The translations under genes were made by a program, and so were the position numbers. 64,000 nt of DNA from Ilyomonas sp963847085 (GTDB taxonomy: Bacteria > Bacteroidota > Bacteroidia > Chitinophagales > Chitinophagaceae), in the NCBI GenBank assembly GCA_963847085.1, contig CAWJYO010000008.1:1-64000 (forward strand), in the 5' to 3' direction. The first letter of the stretch is position 1. Every line of letters starts with the position of its first letter. The notes beneath the pieces were generated by a model. That model saw only the letters and a list, made by a program, of their open reading frames with translations, did not search any database and was not told where the DNA came from. This document shows, one piece after another, positions 1 to 8,598 of the stretch.

Positions 1-1626
1 TTCTCCCGATATTTCGCACGATGGGAAATTGATTGCTGCTGTTTCGCTTACGCCACAACAACATTCAACACTTGATATTTTAAACTTAGAAGGGGCGAAA
101 ACCGCATCGCTCACCAACAACGAAAACCAGATTTATTCTTATCCAAAGTTTTCTTTCGATGATAAAAGCATCTACTTTATTGTAAGAAAAACAAATGGCG
201 AAATGAGCTTGCAGCAGTGGGATTTACAAACAGAAAGAACCACTGTTATATTGCCGTTTGCCAACCGGATTATTGGCTTTCCACAAGTGCAGGGCGATAC
301 CATTTTGTATTCGTGTTCCAACAGGGGGAAGGACGAAATTGGGCATTTGTTTTTACAACAAAAACAAACTACCGGCTCGCAAATTATCAAACCGGTTTGT
401 ATGGCGGTATTATTAAAAACAAAGAAGTGATAGCTTCCGTTTTTACTTCATCAGGCTATCGGTTAGGAACCTTTTCACCCCAATGGCAACCTGTTAATGT
501 TGAGGCCGATACATTGGTAGGATTGTATGTAAAAAAGCCCTTCGATAAAACCGCCAATCAAACACTGGCCGATGTTCCAACATCAAAACATTATCTCACA
601 CAACGCTATCCTAAACTAAGCAATCCGTTTAATTTTCATTCGCTTCAACCTGATTATTCCAACCCCATTTTTTCACTCACACTATATGGAGAAAACATTT
701 TAAACACAATTCAAAACCAGGTTTATTACAATTACAATCAAAACGAAAACTATCACCAAATCGGTTACAATATCACCTATGGCGTTTCGTATGTTCAGCC
801 ATTTATTGATGTGTCGGAAGCCTTTGGCAGAAACAGTTTTGATGCTCGTGGAAACAAGTTTTCTTACAACGAATTAAATGGCATTGCCGGTTTGCAATTG
901 CCTCTTAATGTAAGCGGCGGCAATCAAAATCGTTACCTTACTGCAACGGCTGCGTTTGGGCTCAATAATCCGCAGTTTACAGGCAGCACAAAAGAGCAAG
1001 TCCACAACTTTACAAATGGTTATTTACAAACACAGTTGTTGTATTCGGGCGCAAGACAGCAAGCACTGCAAAACATTTATCCGCATTGGGCGCAAAGTGT
1101 GTTGTTGCAGTATCGCAAACTAACCAGCAGCCAGTCGGCCAACCAGTTGCTGGTTCGCGGCTCTTTGTATTTGCCTTCTTTTTTTGCCAATCACAGCATT
1201 GTGTTGAATGCGGCTTATCAAACGCAAACCTTTCAGCATTCAAGTAACTTTTTTAATTACAGTTTCCCTAACGATTTTCCATTTTCACGCGGCTATTCTT
1301 CGCCCAATTTTCCTTCTATGGACAAAGTGGGTGTCAACTATCATTTGCCGTTGGCATATCCTGATTGCGGTTTTGCCAATCTTTTGTATTTGAAAAGAAT
1401 ACGTGCGAATTTGTTTTTCGATTGGACGCGCATAGAAGGCAATGCAAATAACCAGCATTATCAATACGATTTTCGTTCAACCGGCGCTGAAATTTTTGTT
1501 GACACGCGGTGGTGGAATCAACAGGACATAACGCTTGGACTTCGCTACTCGAGATTGCTGGATTACAATCTCCAGAACGTTCAACCCAACCAATGGACGC
1601 TTATTTTACCCACCAGTATTTTTTAA
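1..1626 (+). pseudogene. TolB-like beta-propeller / outer-membrane protein (5' partial, frameshifted)
   Basis: The gene enters from the left edge of the window. Its first part reads SPDISHDGKLIAAV, a typical repeat of WD40-like/TolB propellers (PD40), followed by more propeller blades. The reading frame then shifts near 358-372 and continues to a stop at 1624-1626. The second part is rich in alternating aromatic and polar residues, with strand-like segments and a terminal LILPTSIF, as expected for an outer-membrane beta-barrel. Bacteroidota carry such propeller-plus-barrel proteins of unknown exact role, probably surface-exposed or periplasmic. The shift falls at an A-rich stretch with two facing copies of the AAAAACAAA motif, so a consensus error there is plausible. 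The start is outside the window. I am fairly sure of the architecture and unsure of the function. Confidence 0.6.
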
Positions 1627-1795
1627 TAAAAAGCAAACTCTCGCCGTGAGCTTTGAGCAGCAAATACAAAATACATTTTTATGGTACGAACTATAGTAAT
1701 TCTTGTTGATCGCCTGTTGTGTCACTCACTTCAACGTTCTGAAAAGAATTGAGCTTTTAAGCGAGTGCTAATGTCAACAACAAACACAAAAGTGT

Positions 1796-1838
1796 GTAAA
1801 AACAAACACCGGTAAGTTTTATGAAACTTACCGGTGTT
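1796..1838 (-). terminator. Hairpin terminator after the minus-strand membrane protein gene
   Basis: A perfect 15-bp inverted repeat (1805-1819 and 1824-1838) encloses a 4-base loop. Read on the minus strand, the stem ends in the T-rich stretch TTTGTTTTTAC at 1796-1806. This is the shape of an intrinsic terminator for the gene ending at 1884. The T-tract is itself a copy of the dispersed motif. Confidence 0.75.
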
Positions 1839-1883
1839 CAATAAAATGTATTTAAAAACCTTTGTGTCTTCGCGCTGAAAAAA

Positions 1884-3368
1884 TCAATCCAACGATTTTG
1901 TTAACCCAATCTTCACACCATAATCAATCAGGTGTTCACGAATAGGATAGGAGCTTGAAAAAGTTGACAAATGCTGGTAACGAACCTGTGGACCAATTTG
2001 CCAGTGAAACGCACCCATCTTGTAGCTAACATAAGCTTCAGCAGCCGAATTCAAATTCCAGTTGCGCAAAATGGAAGAGCCATCAACAAAGCTTTTCGGA
2101 TCAGTACTTATCAGGAAAGAGGGCTTATCAAATGTATAAGTCGGTTGCGCCGCAACGGCTGTATGCACAGTAAGTTTTCCATTGTCAGATGTAAAAACGC
2201 GCCAATCAATGCCTATAGGTGCAGAAATCTGGTAGTACCGGTTGTAAAATATTTGCTGTTTTGTGCCGGCTACATTACTTATTGCGGTTGCATTTGCATC
2301 ATCCATGGCATTATCCGGTAAAGCATTGTTTATTGCATTTGCTATTCTTGCAGAAGATGTATTGTTGTTTTGCGTACCATAAGTTCTCACTCCATACTGA
2401 CGCATATTAAACTGCAAGCCGCCTTTCAGAGTAAGTGCATTGCTTAGTTTGTATCCCAGTGCAAAACCAATTTCAGCGCCTAATGCAGGCAAATGTTTTG
2501 CAGAGCGATTTTCATTCAACTGGTAATTGCTGTTAGTTGCAATGGCGGCGTAAGAACGAGCGGCTTTGCCATCAGCGCTATTTAATTCGCGGTAGCTAAC
2601 AGATGGCGTAACATATAACTCGAAGCTTAGGTGCGACAGTTTTCTACGCAACATATCGCTTGCATGAAGCAGCGGGAAGTTTCGCCAGATCTCGTTTATG
2701 TTGTAAAAAGAAGAAAGATCGTATGCGGGTTGTTTTTGCGCATCTACATTCAGCAAAGCTATGGAGCTGAAATAATTGGATACAGGTTTGGCAACGGCAA
2801 GTTGGCTCGTTTCTGCACCAGATTTATTATTCTGTGCAGCTTCAACCACTATGGGTAGCGCAGCTTCTTGTTTGGCTAATATTTTAGCTGCTGCAAGCGC
2901 AGGTTCATTTATGATTTGTGCCGGTTTATTTTCAATTAAAAATAAAGAAGTGTGAGTAATAGCAAGCGGCTGAAGAGTAGTTTGCTTTTCGGCCCGTGCA
3001 ATAATGTCTTTACTTACCTGCTGCAATGTTTGCTGCGTTATAGCTTCGGTATAAGCATATTGCATAGGTGGTGCTGCTACCGCATCTTTTGAGTTTTGTT
3101 TTGTTTTACTAACAACCGCTTCTTCTTTTTGTGTTGAATAAACGATGGTGTTTTTATGCTGGCGTTCTTCAGGCTTAACCATTAAAGTGCAAACTACTAA
3201 GGCACTGATAATAAAAATAGAAACAAAAGTAAGTGCCGGCCATCTTCCCTCTCCGTGAATTTCCTTTTGTATGTTCCGCCAGATTTTATCGGCAGGATAC
3301 ATGCGGTGACTGTCCGCCTGTTTTTGAAGGAATGTTTCCAAATCGTTTGTATGTAAAGGATTGCTCAT
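1884..3368 (-). CDS. Membrane protein with anti-sigma-like N-terminus and barrel-like C-terminus
   Basis: This gene follows the ECF sigma factor gene after only five bases, which marks an operon. I chose the ATG at 3366-3368 (protein MSNPLHTNDLETFLQ) because a start further upstream would overlap the sigma gene. The first 35 residues are a cytoplasmic-looking segment (PADKIWRNIQKEIHG). One transmembrane helix follows at about residues 38-57, then a long Ala/Gln-rich periplasmic stretch. The last 230 residues hold strand-like segments such as LGAEIGFALGYKLSNALTLK, resembling a Bacteroidota outer-membrane beta-barrel domain. Proteins of this kind usually sit beside ECF sigma factors. A role as anti-sigma partner is inferred from position, not from a recognised domain. 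A terminator follows at 1796-1838. Confidence 0.7.
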   Translation of the reverse strand: MSNPLHTNDLETFLQKQADSHRMYPADKIWRNIQKEIHGEGRWPALTFVSIFIISALVVCTLMVKPEERQHKNTIVYSTQKEEAVVSKTKQNSKDAVAAPPMQYAYTEAITQQTLQQVSKDIIARAEKQTTLQPLAITHTSLFLIENKPAQIINEPALAAAKILAKQEAALPIVVEAAQNNKSGAETSQLAVAKPVSNYFSSIALLNVDAQKQPAYDLSSFYNINEIWRNFPLLHASDMLRRKLSHLSFELYVTPSVSYRELNSADGKAARSYAAIATNSNYQLNENRSAKHLPALGAEIGFALGYKLSNALTLKGGLQFNMRQYGVRTYGTQNNNTSSARIANAINNALPDNAMDDANATAISNVAGTKQQIFYNRYYQISAPIGIDWRVFTSDNGKLTVHTAVAAQPTYTFDKPSFLISTDPKSFVDGSSILRNWNLNSAAEAYVSYKMGAFHWQIGPQVRYQHLSTFSSSYPIREHLIDYGVKIGLTKSLD

Positions 3369-3373
3369 TGCAG

Positions 3374-3958
3374 TTAATTTGTTGTGGTTAACGATGACAA
3401 CCAATCGGGTTCGTCATTTGGCTTTTCAATAATTCTTTTCTTTATCAAAATCGTCTCCAGCATATTTCGTGAGCGCGTGTATTGGCTTCGGCTGGTGCTT
3501 TCCTCAATGTCGAGCATAACCGCAATTTCTTTGTGGCTGTAGCCTTCAATAGCATATAAATTTAATACAGTACGATAACCGATGGGTAATAACCTAATGC
3601 AATCAACAACCTGCTTTGCCTGCATAATAGAAGGTAGGGTTTCTTCTTTTACCTGCAGGGCGCTTGCATGAGCAATGTCAACGTTGTCAGTAAACTTTTT
3701 GTATTTCTTTAAAAAATTAATGCAGGTGTGCACAATAATGCGGCGCACCCAACCTTCAAATGTGCCTTTGCTTTCAAAGGTGTGAATTTGGGTGAAGATC
3801 TTTATAAAGCCCTCCTGCAGCATGTCTTCTGCATCTTCGCGGCTTTGCGCATAACGATAGCACACCGACAGCATTTTCGGGCTGAATCGGTTGTACAATT
3901 CGCGTTGTGCAGCCGGATCGTTTTGCAGGCAACCGGAAATCAACACTTCATAACTCAT
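3374..3958 (-). CDS. RNA polymerase sigma factor, ECF (sigma-70 family)
   Basis: The 194-residue protein has the two regions of ECF sigma factors. Region 2 spans about residues 8-85, with AEDMLQEGFIKIFTQI and GWVRRIIVHTCINFL. Region 4 spans about 115-170, with LLPIGYRTVLNLYAIEGYSH and a helix-turn-helix HKEIAVMLDIEESTSRSQ. The length is normal for the family. It directs RNA polymerase to a small regulon, probably in response to an envelope signal passed by the membrane protein encoded directly downstream. The upstream 120 bases are AT-rich. I could not fix a promoter there. The target genes are unknown. Confidence 0.93.
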   Translation of the reverse strand: MSYEVLISGCLQNDPAAQRELYNRFSPKMLSVCYRYAQSREDAEDMLQEGFIKIFTQIHTFESKGTFEGWVRRIIVHTCINFLKKYKKFTDNVDIAHASALQVKEETLPSIMQAKQVVDCIRLLPIGYRTVLNLYAIEGYSHKEIAVMLDIEESTSRSQYTRSRNMLETILIKKRIIEKPNDEPDWLSSLTTTN

Positions 3959-4080
3959 GCTTTGATAATATTTACCCTATAAAAATAGACAATTATTAAA
4001 ATATATTGCTGCATTGTTAAAATTAATTTTAAGTGTCTGGTATGATAACTAAAAGAAGAACGTTGGTTTTTGCCACTATT

Positions 4081-4998
4081 TTACTTTGAGTTGGCTGAAG
4101 CTATTTTGCTGTTAGGTTGCTGAACCAGGGTTAGCATTTCGTAAACTTTCTTTTCAATAAAAGCGTGCTCGGAGAAAGGAATAAAGTGAGGCTTGTTTTT
4201 AAAAAAATGAATGTACAAATAAGGTGCATTTGTCAAATGCGTTTGGGCAAATGAAGCGTTGGAAGTATCAATCAATTCATCTTTTTCACCTTGCATGTAC
4301 ATCACCGGAATGTTTATGTTTTTCCAATAGGAAAGCATTTTGGTCAACTCTGCAGGGTGTGTGATTTTTTCTTTGTTGGCACTTTTAAACATGCGTGGAA
4401 TGAACCAGTTAATCAACGGGTTTTCAACGGCAGGTGTAAACCAATAAGTATGTTCCAAACCCGCTCCGAGTGAAGGTCCGGTAAGCACCAGGCCATCGGT
4501 TAATTGAGGATAGTCCATTGCAAAACGGCAGGCAATAGAAGTGCCATACGAACCGGCAACAACAATGACAGGATGTTTGGTTTTGCCGCTATTTTGAAGC
4601 ATGTCTTTTACAAAAGCTGCTTGTTGCTGAAGCGAGGTGACCGGTTTTCCAAAACCAGAATATCCATAACCTGGGCGATCAATTGCTAAAACATGAAATG
4701 TGTGTAAAAACAAACTATCGGAAAAAAAGATTTTGTAAATGCTGGATGAACTGGGCGCACCATGAATAAATACAAGGGTTGGTAACGTATCGCTGCCGGC
4801 AGAAATATATCGAATGGTTCTTCCTCCTGAAGTAAAGTAATGTATTTCGCCATTAATATGACGAGATGAAAACAAACTGAGCCATTCTTTATCGCTCATT
4901 CTAAACTGCACAAAAGCATCAAAAACAAAACAGGCGATAATGAAAAATACAATGATGCCAACTAAGATTTTTACAGTTCGTTTGATCCATTTTTTCAT
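4081..4998 (-). CDS. Alpha/beta hydrolase, membrane-anchored
   Basis: The protein has an N-terminal transmembrane helix (about residues 8-27, VKILVGIIVFFIIACFVFDA) and an alpha/beta-hydrolase fold. The oxyanion region is FIHGAPSSSS, the nucleophile elbow is AGSYGTS, and the late histidine is probably in NKPHFIPF. The acid is likely in GEKDELID. I start at the ATG at 4996-4998 (MKKWIKRTVK). The longer start at 5040 would lie inside the 25-bp inverted repeat that appears to terminate the gene upstream. The substrate cannot be told. The fold resembles proline iminopeptidase or lipase-like enzymes. Confidence 0.85.
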   Translation of the reverse strand: MKKWIKRTVKILVGIIVFFIIACFVFDAFVQFRMSDKEWLSLFSSRHINGEIHYFTSGGRTIRYISAGSDTLPTLVFIHGAPSSSSIYKIFFSDSLFLHTFHVLAIDRPGYGYSGFGKPVTSLQQQAAFVKDMLQNSGKTKHPVIVVAGSYGTSIACRFAMDYPQLTDGLVLTGPSLGAGLEHTYWFTPAVENPLINWFIPRMFKSANKEKITHPAELTKMLSYWKNINIPVMYMQGEKDELIDTSNASFAQTHLTNAPYLYIHFFKNKPHFIPFSEHAFIEKKVYEMLTLVQQPNSKIASANSK

Positions 4999-5011
4999 AC
5001 AAAAAGTTCCT

Positions 5012-5071
5012 GCCCATAATAAAAAAGCGCATAAAAACAAACCTTATTTTATGCGCTTTTTTATTATGGGC
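5012..5071 (-). terminator. Perfect 25-bp inverted repeat, terminator-like
   Basis: Arms 5012-5036 and 5047-5071 are perfect complements over 25 bases with a 10-base spacer. The arms carry A/T runs, so RNA made from either strand would fold into a long hairpin with internal T runs. It lies seven bases past the stop of the acidic protein gene and just before the hydrolase start. This fits a terminator or attenuator between them. One copy of AAAAACAAA (5033-5041) straddles the stem-loop junction. Confidence 0.7.
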
Positions 5072-5077
5072 AATTCT

Positions 5078-5638
5078 TTATCCATTCGTTGAATCTTCAA
5101 TGTTATCGCTATCGTCGCCACCTAAACTATATGTGTTGTTTTCTTCATCTTCTTCTCCAATATCTTCCATCGCATCATCGTTCATCACAATGGTTGTATC
5201 TAAGTCTTTGCCCGAAACATCAGTGGCACCGGCCGCTTCGTTTAGTGGTTCACCTTCATCATCATATGCATCTAAAGCGGCTTTGCGCAGGCTGGTGTTA
5301 TCGTTGCTTGGTACGTCCGACTCGGTGCGCATCAATGTATCTTTTTCTTCCTGCGAAACTGTAGAATCTTGATCGGCCGGTTTCAACACTTCTTCATCCG
5401 TATCAACATCTTCTGCCCAAATTTCATCGCCTTCTTCATCTTCACTGGCAATAGTGGTATCACTCATTTCACCAAGATTAGGAACTGTTATATTTTCCTG
5501 CCCTGGAATGTCGCTCACGTCAGGCATATCAATGGTTGTGTTCTCAGGTTGCAAGCGTTCTGCATCTCGGGGCGAATCTTTTAAATCGTCTTTAAACTTA
5601 CTATCTGGAACGGTGGTGTTTTGTTGTTTGTTTTCCAT
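5078..5638 (-). CDS. Highly acidic hypothetical protein
   Basis: The 186-residue protein is dominated by Asp, Glu, Asn, Ser and Thr, with no signal peptide, membrane helix or Cys. Runs such as EDEEGDEIWAEDVDTDEE and EDIGEEDEENN are predicted to be disordered. No family is recognised. Short repeats of the form DTTIxxxD/E occur. It stands alone between a TspO-like gene and a hydrolase gene. Similar small acidic proteins in Bacteroidota are of unknown function. The ORF on the opposite strand here is a low-complexity shadow. Confidence 0.7.
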   Translation of the reverse strand: MENKQQNTTVPDSKFKDDLKDSPRDAERLQPENTTIDMPDVSDIPGQENITVPNLGEMSDTTIASEDEEGDEIWAEDVDTDEEVLKPADQDSTVSQEEKDTLMRTESDVPSNDNTSLRKAALDAYDDEGEPLNEAAGATDVSGKDLDTTIVMNDDAMEDIGEEDEENNTYSLGGDDSDNIEDSTNG

Positions 5639-5659
5639 AATAAAAAAGAATGAAAAAAA

Positions 5660-6475
5660 TCATGCCGACAAATTGGTAGCATAATCTGGCGTACGCCTGC
5701 GAAGCGTGTTGAGAATGATAATGAGTAATAAAATGCCTAACGCAATGTGAGCTGCAAGCACAATACTATTTGATTCATCGCTTCTTACTTTTTTAAGTTT
5801 TACAATGATTCCGTAAAACGCCCACACAATGGTTAAAGCTAAAAATTTATTGTTTCGTGTAAACACGTAAAACATTCCAATTAGCAAAGCTGCAAGCAGC
5901 ATAATTATCGTCCATAATTGCGGTGGCAAAAAAGAAAGGGTTAAGCCTTTACTAACACACCATGCGCTAAAGTTAGCAATGGTGGCCACACATATCCAGC
6001 CTAAGTAAATGCTGAACGGTATATCCAACCAAAGCTTTGATGGCAACGGATTCCACGAAATTGCCAGCTTCAAGCGGTCGTGTATTAAAACCAAAAAGCT
6101 CAAGTGTGCGAGCATGATAATAACACTTACCGTTGTAAATTCATAATGCCATGCAAACAGCCAACCCGCATTGCAAATGCATACACCTGCAAATAGAGGG
6201 GAGATAGACAAGATATGACCTTTATCGCGGTGATGTTTCGCAAACAAAACATAAAGTTGATAGATGATAAAGCCCAAAAGCAATGTGTAAATAATGCTCC
6301 ATACTGAAAAGGTAAAACCTGCCGGCGTAAACAAATTGGGGTATTGCGCACTCAACTGCATTTGTGTTTTCCCATTCAGGGGTAAGAAAATAGAAAGGCA
6401 GTTAACAGCTATCATCACAATAAATAAAATTGTGTTGATAACAGCGGTTGTTTTTTGTGATGAAGGTGATTGCAT
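5660..6475 (-). CDS. TspO/MBR-like tryptophan-rich membrane protein
   Basis: The 271-residue protein has about seven to eight hydrophobic helices and many tryptophans. The segment LFTPAGFTFSVWSIIY is characteristic of the TspO/MBR family, whose founding members bind tetrapyrroles or cholesterol. This one is longer than the 150-160-residue TspO, as in the larger Bacteroidota and Bacillus relatives. It probably sits in the inner membrane. The ligand is unknown. The call rests on that one motif and the overall Trp-rich helical layout. Confidence 0.6.
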   Translation of the reverse strand: MQSPSSQKTTAVINTILFIVMIAVNCLSIFLPLNGKTQMQLSAQYPNLFTPAGFTFSVWSIIYTLLLGFIIYQLYVLFAKHHRDKGHILSISPLFAGVCICNAGWLFAWHYEFTTVSVIIMLAHLSFLVLIHDRLKLAISWNPLPSKLWLDIPFSIYLGWICVATIANFSAWCVSKGLTLSFLPPQLWTIIMLLAALLIGMFYVFTRNNKFLALTIVWAFYGIIVKLKKVRSDESNSIVLAAHIALGILLLIIILNTLRRRTPDYATNLSA

Positions 6476-6553
6476 ATGGTAATATGGTTGAACGATTTGG
6501 ATGCTCTTTTTGTTTACAGGAAAATGAACTGATTGCTTATGATGGCGTCTTTG

Positions 6554-7726
6554 CTATGCAATATACTTCTTTATTGTTATCCTGTTTACAAGCCACAACA
6601 CAAGCAATATAACAAGTGCAGCACCTACAGTTAAAAGAGAAAGATAGGAAGAAACAAACATGCTTTGCTTTGCTAATACATTCTGCAGAATAAGTTGCAA
6701 AATAGTAACCACAAAAAGCACCGCAAAAACAATAACAACATTTACCGGGAAGAATTGTTTCATTAAAAATTGCGACAACTGTTTAGGTGCGGCACCAAGC
6801 GTTATGAGCAAGCTAATATCGTCTTTGCTGGATGCAATGGTAAGCTGGATAAATAAAGTAAAAACAAGCAACGCGAACAGCAGCATTAAAGCGCCTGTAA
6901 TCCATGAAATACTCACTATGGTGGTTACAATTTGCCGGTATTTGCTAAAGCGTGTTTTTTCGGCATCTGTTTGCAAGTTGTGGTCTTTTAGAAAGCTTGT
7001 TAGTTGCGGGCTTCCGGCATCTGCGGTTTTAATCACAATACGGGATGGTTGTGCATTTTTTTCGGTCCCGAATTTTGCGTTTGCCCAGTTCATAAAATTT
7101 TGCGGCACCAGTACCGATGAAATGCGGTCGCTAAAGCCAACCACTTTTGCATAATAGTGCTCTATGCCTTGCGGGCCGGCAATGTTAATTTGTATGGGCA
7201 AACTCATCACCAGCTGCTGCGACAATTGCGGTAAATTTTGCGAAGCGGCGAAACCAAAATTGTACATATCTAAAAACGTATTGGGCACTACCATTGGTAT
7301 AAACTGAGAGCTTTCGCCCCAGTTCCAGTCTTTGTTTTTGATGTCAATAAATTCATCAGGCACACTTTCAAAAAACAGATCAGTATAAAAAGGAATGGTG
7401 CTGCCACCGCTTGCCGAAACTTTAAACCGGCTGGGCGTAAGCACGCCCGCCGCTTGCACAAACGGCTGCTTTTTAATTTCGTTGATTTCCCCGTTGCTGA
7501 GCGTTGCGCCATTCATGCTTTTCTCAGTAACAGGTTTATGAATGACTAAGAAGTTGGCAATGCTATCCTGGTTGGTTTTGCTATACAGTAAATCGTTGTA
7601 ATTTGCGCCCAATTGCACGGCACATAAAATTAAAATCATAGCAATGGAAAGTCCGATAATTGCCATGGCAAACCGTGTTCTGCCACTTCCGGTTTTAATT
7701 AATTTTTTTAAAAGATTGTTCAGCAT
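6554..7726 (-). CDS. ABC transporter permease, FtsX/MacB-like
   Basis: The protein has one N-terminal transmembrane helix (about residues 18-40), a large extracytoplasmic domain (about 45-265) and three C-terminal helices (about 270-385). This is the layout of FtsX/LolC/MacB-type permeases. The motif SLLITLGAAPKQLSQFLMKQ is the usual cytoplasmic coupling segment after the second helix. It lies five bases downstream of an ATPase gene, so the two probably form one ABC system for lipoprotein or envelope-substrate handling. The exact substrate is unknown. Confidence 0.82.
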   Translation of the reverse strand: MLNNLLKKLIKTGSGRTRFAMAIIGLSIAMILILCAVQLGANYNDLLYSKTNQDSIANFLVIHKPVTEKSMNGATLSNGEINEIKKQPFVQAAGVLTPSRFKVSASGGSTIPFYTDLFFESVPDEFIDIKNKDWNWGESSQFIPMVVPNTFLDMYNFGFAASQNLPQLSQQLVMSLPIQINIAGPQGIEHYYAKVVGFSDRISSVLVPQNFMNWANAKFGTEKNAQPSRIVIKTADAGSPQLTSFLKDHNLQTDAEKTRFSKYRQIVTTIVSISWITGALMLLFALLVFTLFIQLTIASSKDDISLLITLGAAPKQLSQFLMKQFFPVNVVIVFAVLFVVTILQLILQNVLAKQSMFVSSYLSLLTVGAALVILLVLWLVNRITIKKYIA

Positions 7727-7731
7727 ATTTC

Positions 7732-8379
7732 TTATAACAACAGGCGTTTTGTGTAGGTAAAATGGTCGTCTTCATCTAAATCGGTTAAAACAAAACCCGC
7801 GGCTCTTTTTGTGCATTCTTCGGCAATTAGCGAAGCGGCTTTGCTTGTGTTTTCTTTATCTAAATGACTAAAAGGCTCATCCATCAACAACAATTCAAAC
7901 GGCTGCATTAAAGCGCGAATAATGGCAATGCGTTGCTGCTCGCCATAACTGCAAATACTGGCTTTTTGATGAAGAATATTACTGATGCCTAAGCGTTGCG
8001 CCATCTCATCAATTTTATTGGCTGGATAGAAAGGTTCTTGCAGTACCCGGTTCAATTCAATGTTTTCTTTTGCCGTTAAATTGGGAAACAAACGTAAGTC
8101 CTGAAAGATAATGCTAATGCGGCTTTGCCTGTATTGCGCAAGCTCGTTTCCACCAATGGTTTGCAGGTTTTTATCATCCCAGAAAATGCCGCCTTCATAA
8201 TCGCTGCGCAGCTTGTATAACAAATGTATTAATGTTGTTTTTCCGGTGCCGCTTGGCGCTTTTATTTTTATCCATTCTTTTGGTTGAAAAGATGCAGTTG
8301 TATTCCATACATCTGATTTCCGTTGCTGAAATTTATCCTTCAAAGGCACTGGAACAAGCTGTTGTAACTCCATTTGCAT
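7732..8379 (-). CDS. ABC transporter ATP-binding protein, LolD/FtsE-like
   Basis: The 215-residue ATPase has Walker A APSGTGKTT (about residue 42), a Q-loop in IIFQDLRLFPNLT, Walker B ELLLMDEPFSHLD and a signature sequence CSYGEQQRIAI. The signature differs from the canonical LSGGQ (SYGEQ here), and the switch histidine appears to be replaced in VLTDLDEDD, so its ATP cycle may be atypical. It is the partner of the permease immediately downstream. The start used gives MQMELQQLV. The second Met is equally possible. Confidence 0.85.
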   Translation of the reverse strand: MQMELQQLVPVPLKDKFQQRKSDVWNTTASFQPKEWIKIKAPSGTGKTTLIHLLYKLRSDYEGGIFWDDKNLQTIGGNELAQYRQSRISIIFQDLRLFPNLTAKENIELNRVLQEPFYPANKIDEMAQRLGISNILHQKASICSYGEQQRIAIIRALMQPFELLLMDEPFSHLDKENTSKAASLIAEECTKRAAGFVLTDLDEDDHFTYTKRLLL

Positions 8380-8510
8380 AGGGTTGCAAAATAGTGGTTT
8401 TATCGCTGTTGGTAATCAGTAAGGAGGAAACAGGTGATTACAAGAAAACTAAAATTGGCAAGTAAATTTTAGATTGATAAATAGAAACTGGTAGTAAAGA
8501 TACTTTTGTA

Positions 8511-8518
8511 GTACCGTA
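8511..8518 (+). promoter_or_regulatory. Candidate -7 element TACTTTTG
   Basis: TACTTTTG matches the Bacteroidota -7 consensus TAnnTTTG exactly. It stands about 80 bases before the GH43-like gene and in its direction. A clear -33 element was not found at the usual spacing. Confidence 0.4.
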
Positions 8519-8598
8519 TCTTGATTAACCATTATTTGCATACAGCTATGTACAAAAATTGAAAATGTAAGTAGCTATGGTTTTAAAAAACGTTACAA

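Noticed and set aside
346..368. Terminator in the TolB-like gene
   Set aside because: The hairpin lies well inside the coding sequence, with the barrel domain encoded after it.
5089..5372. Antisense ORFs over the acidic protein gene
   Set aside because: They come from Glu/Asp-rich codons read backward, giving low-complexity Ser/Leu runs. The minus-strand frame has the proper start and terminator.
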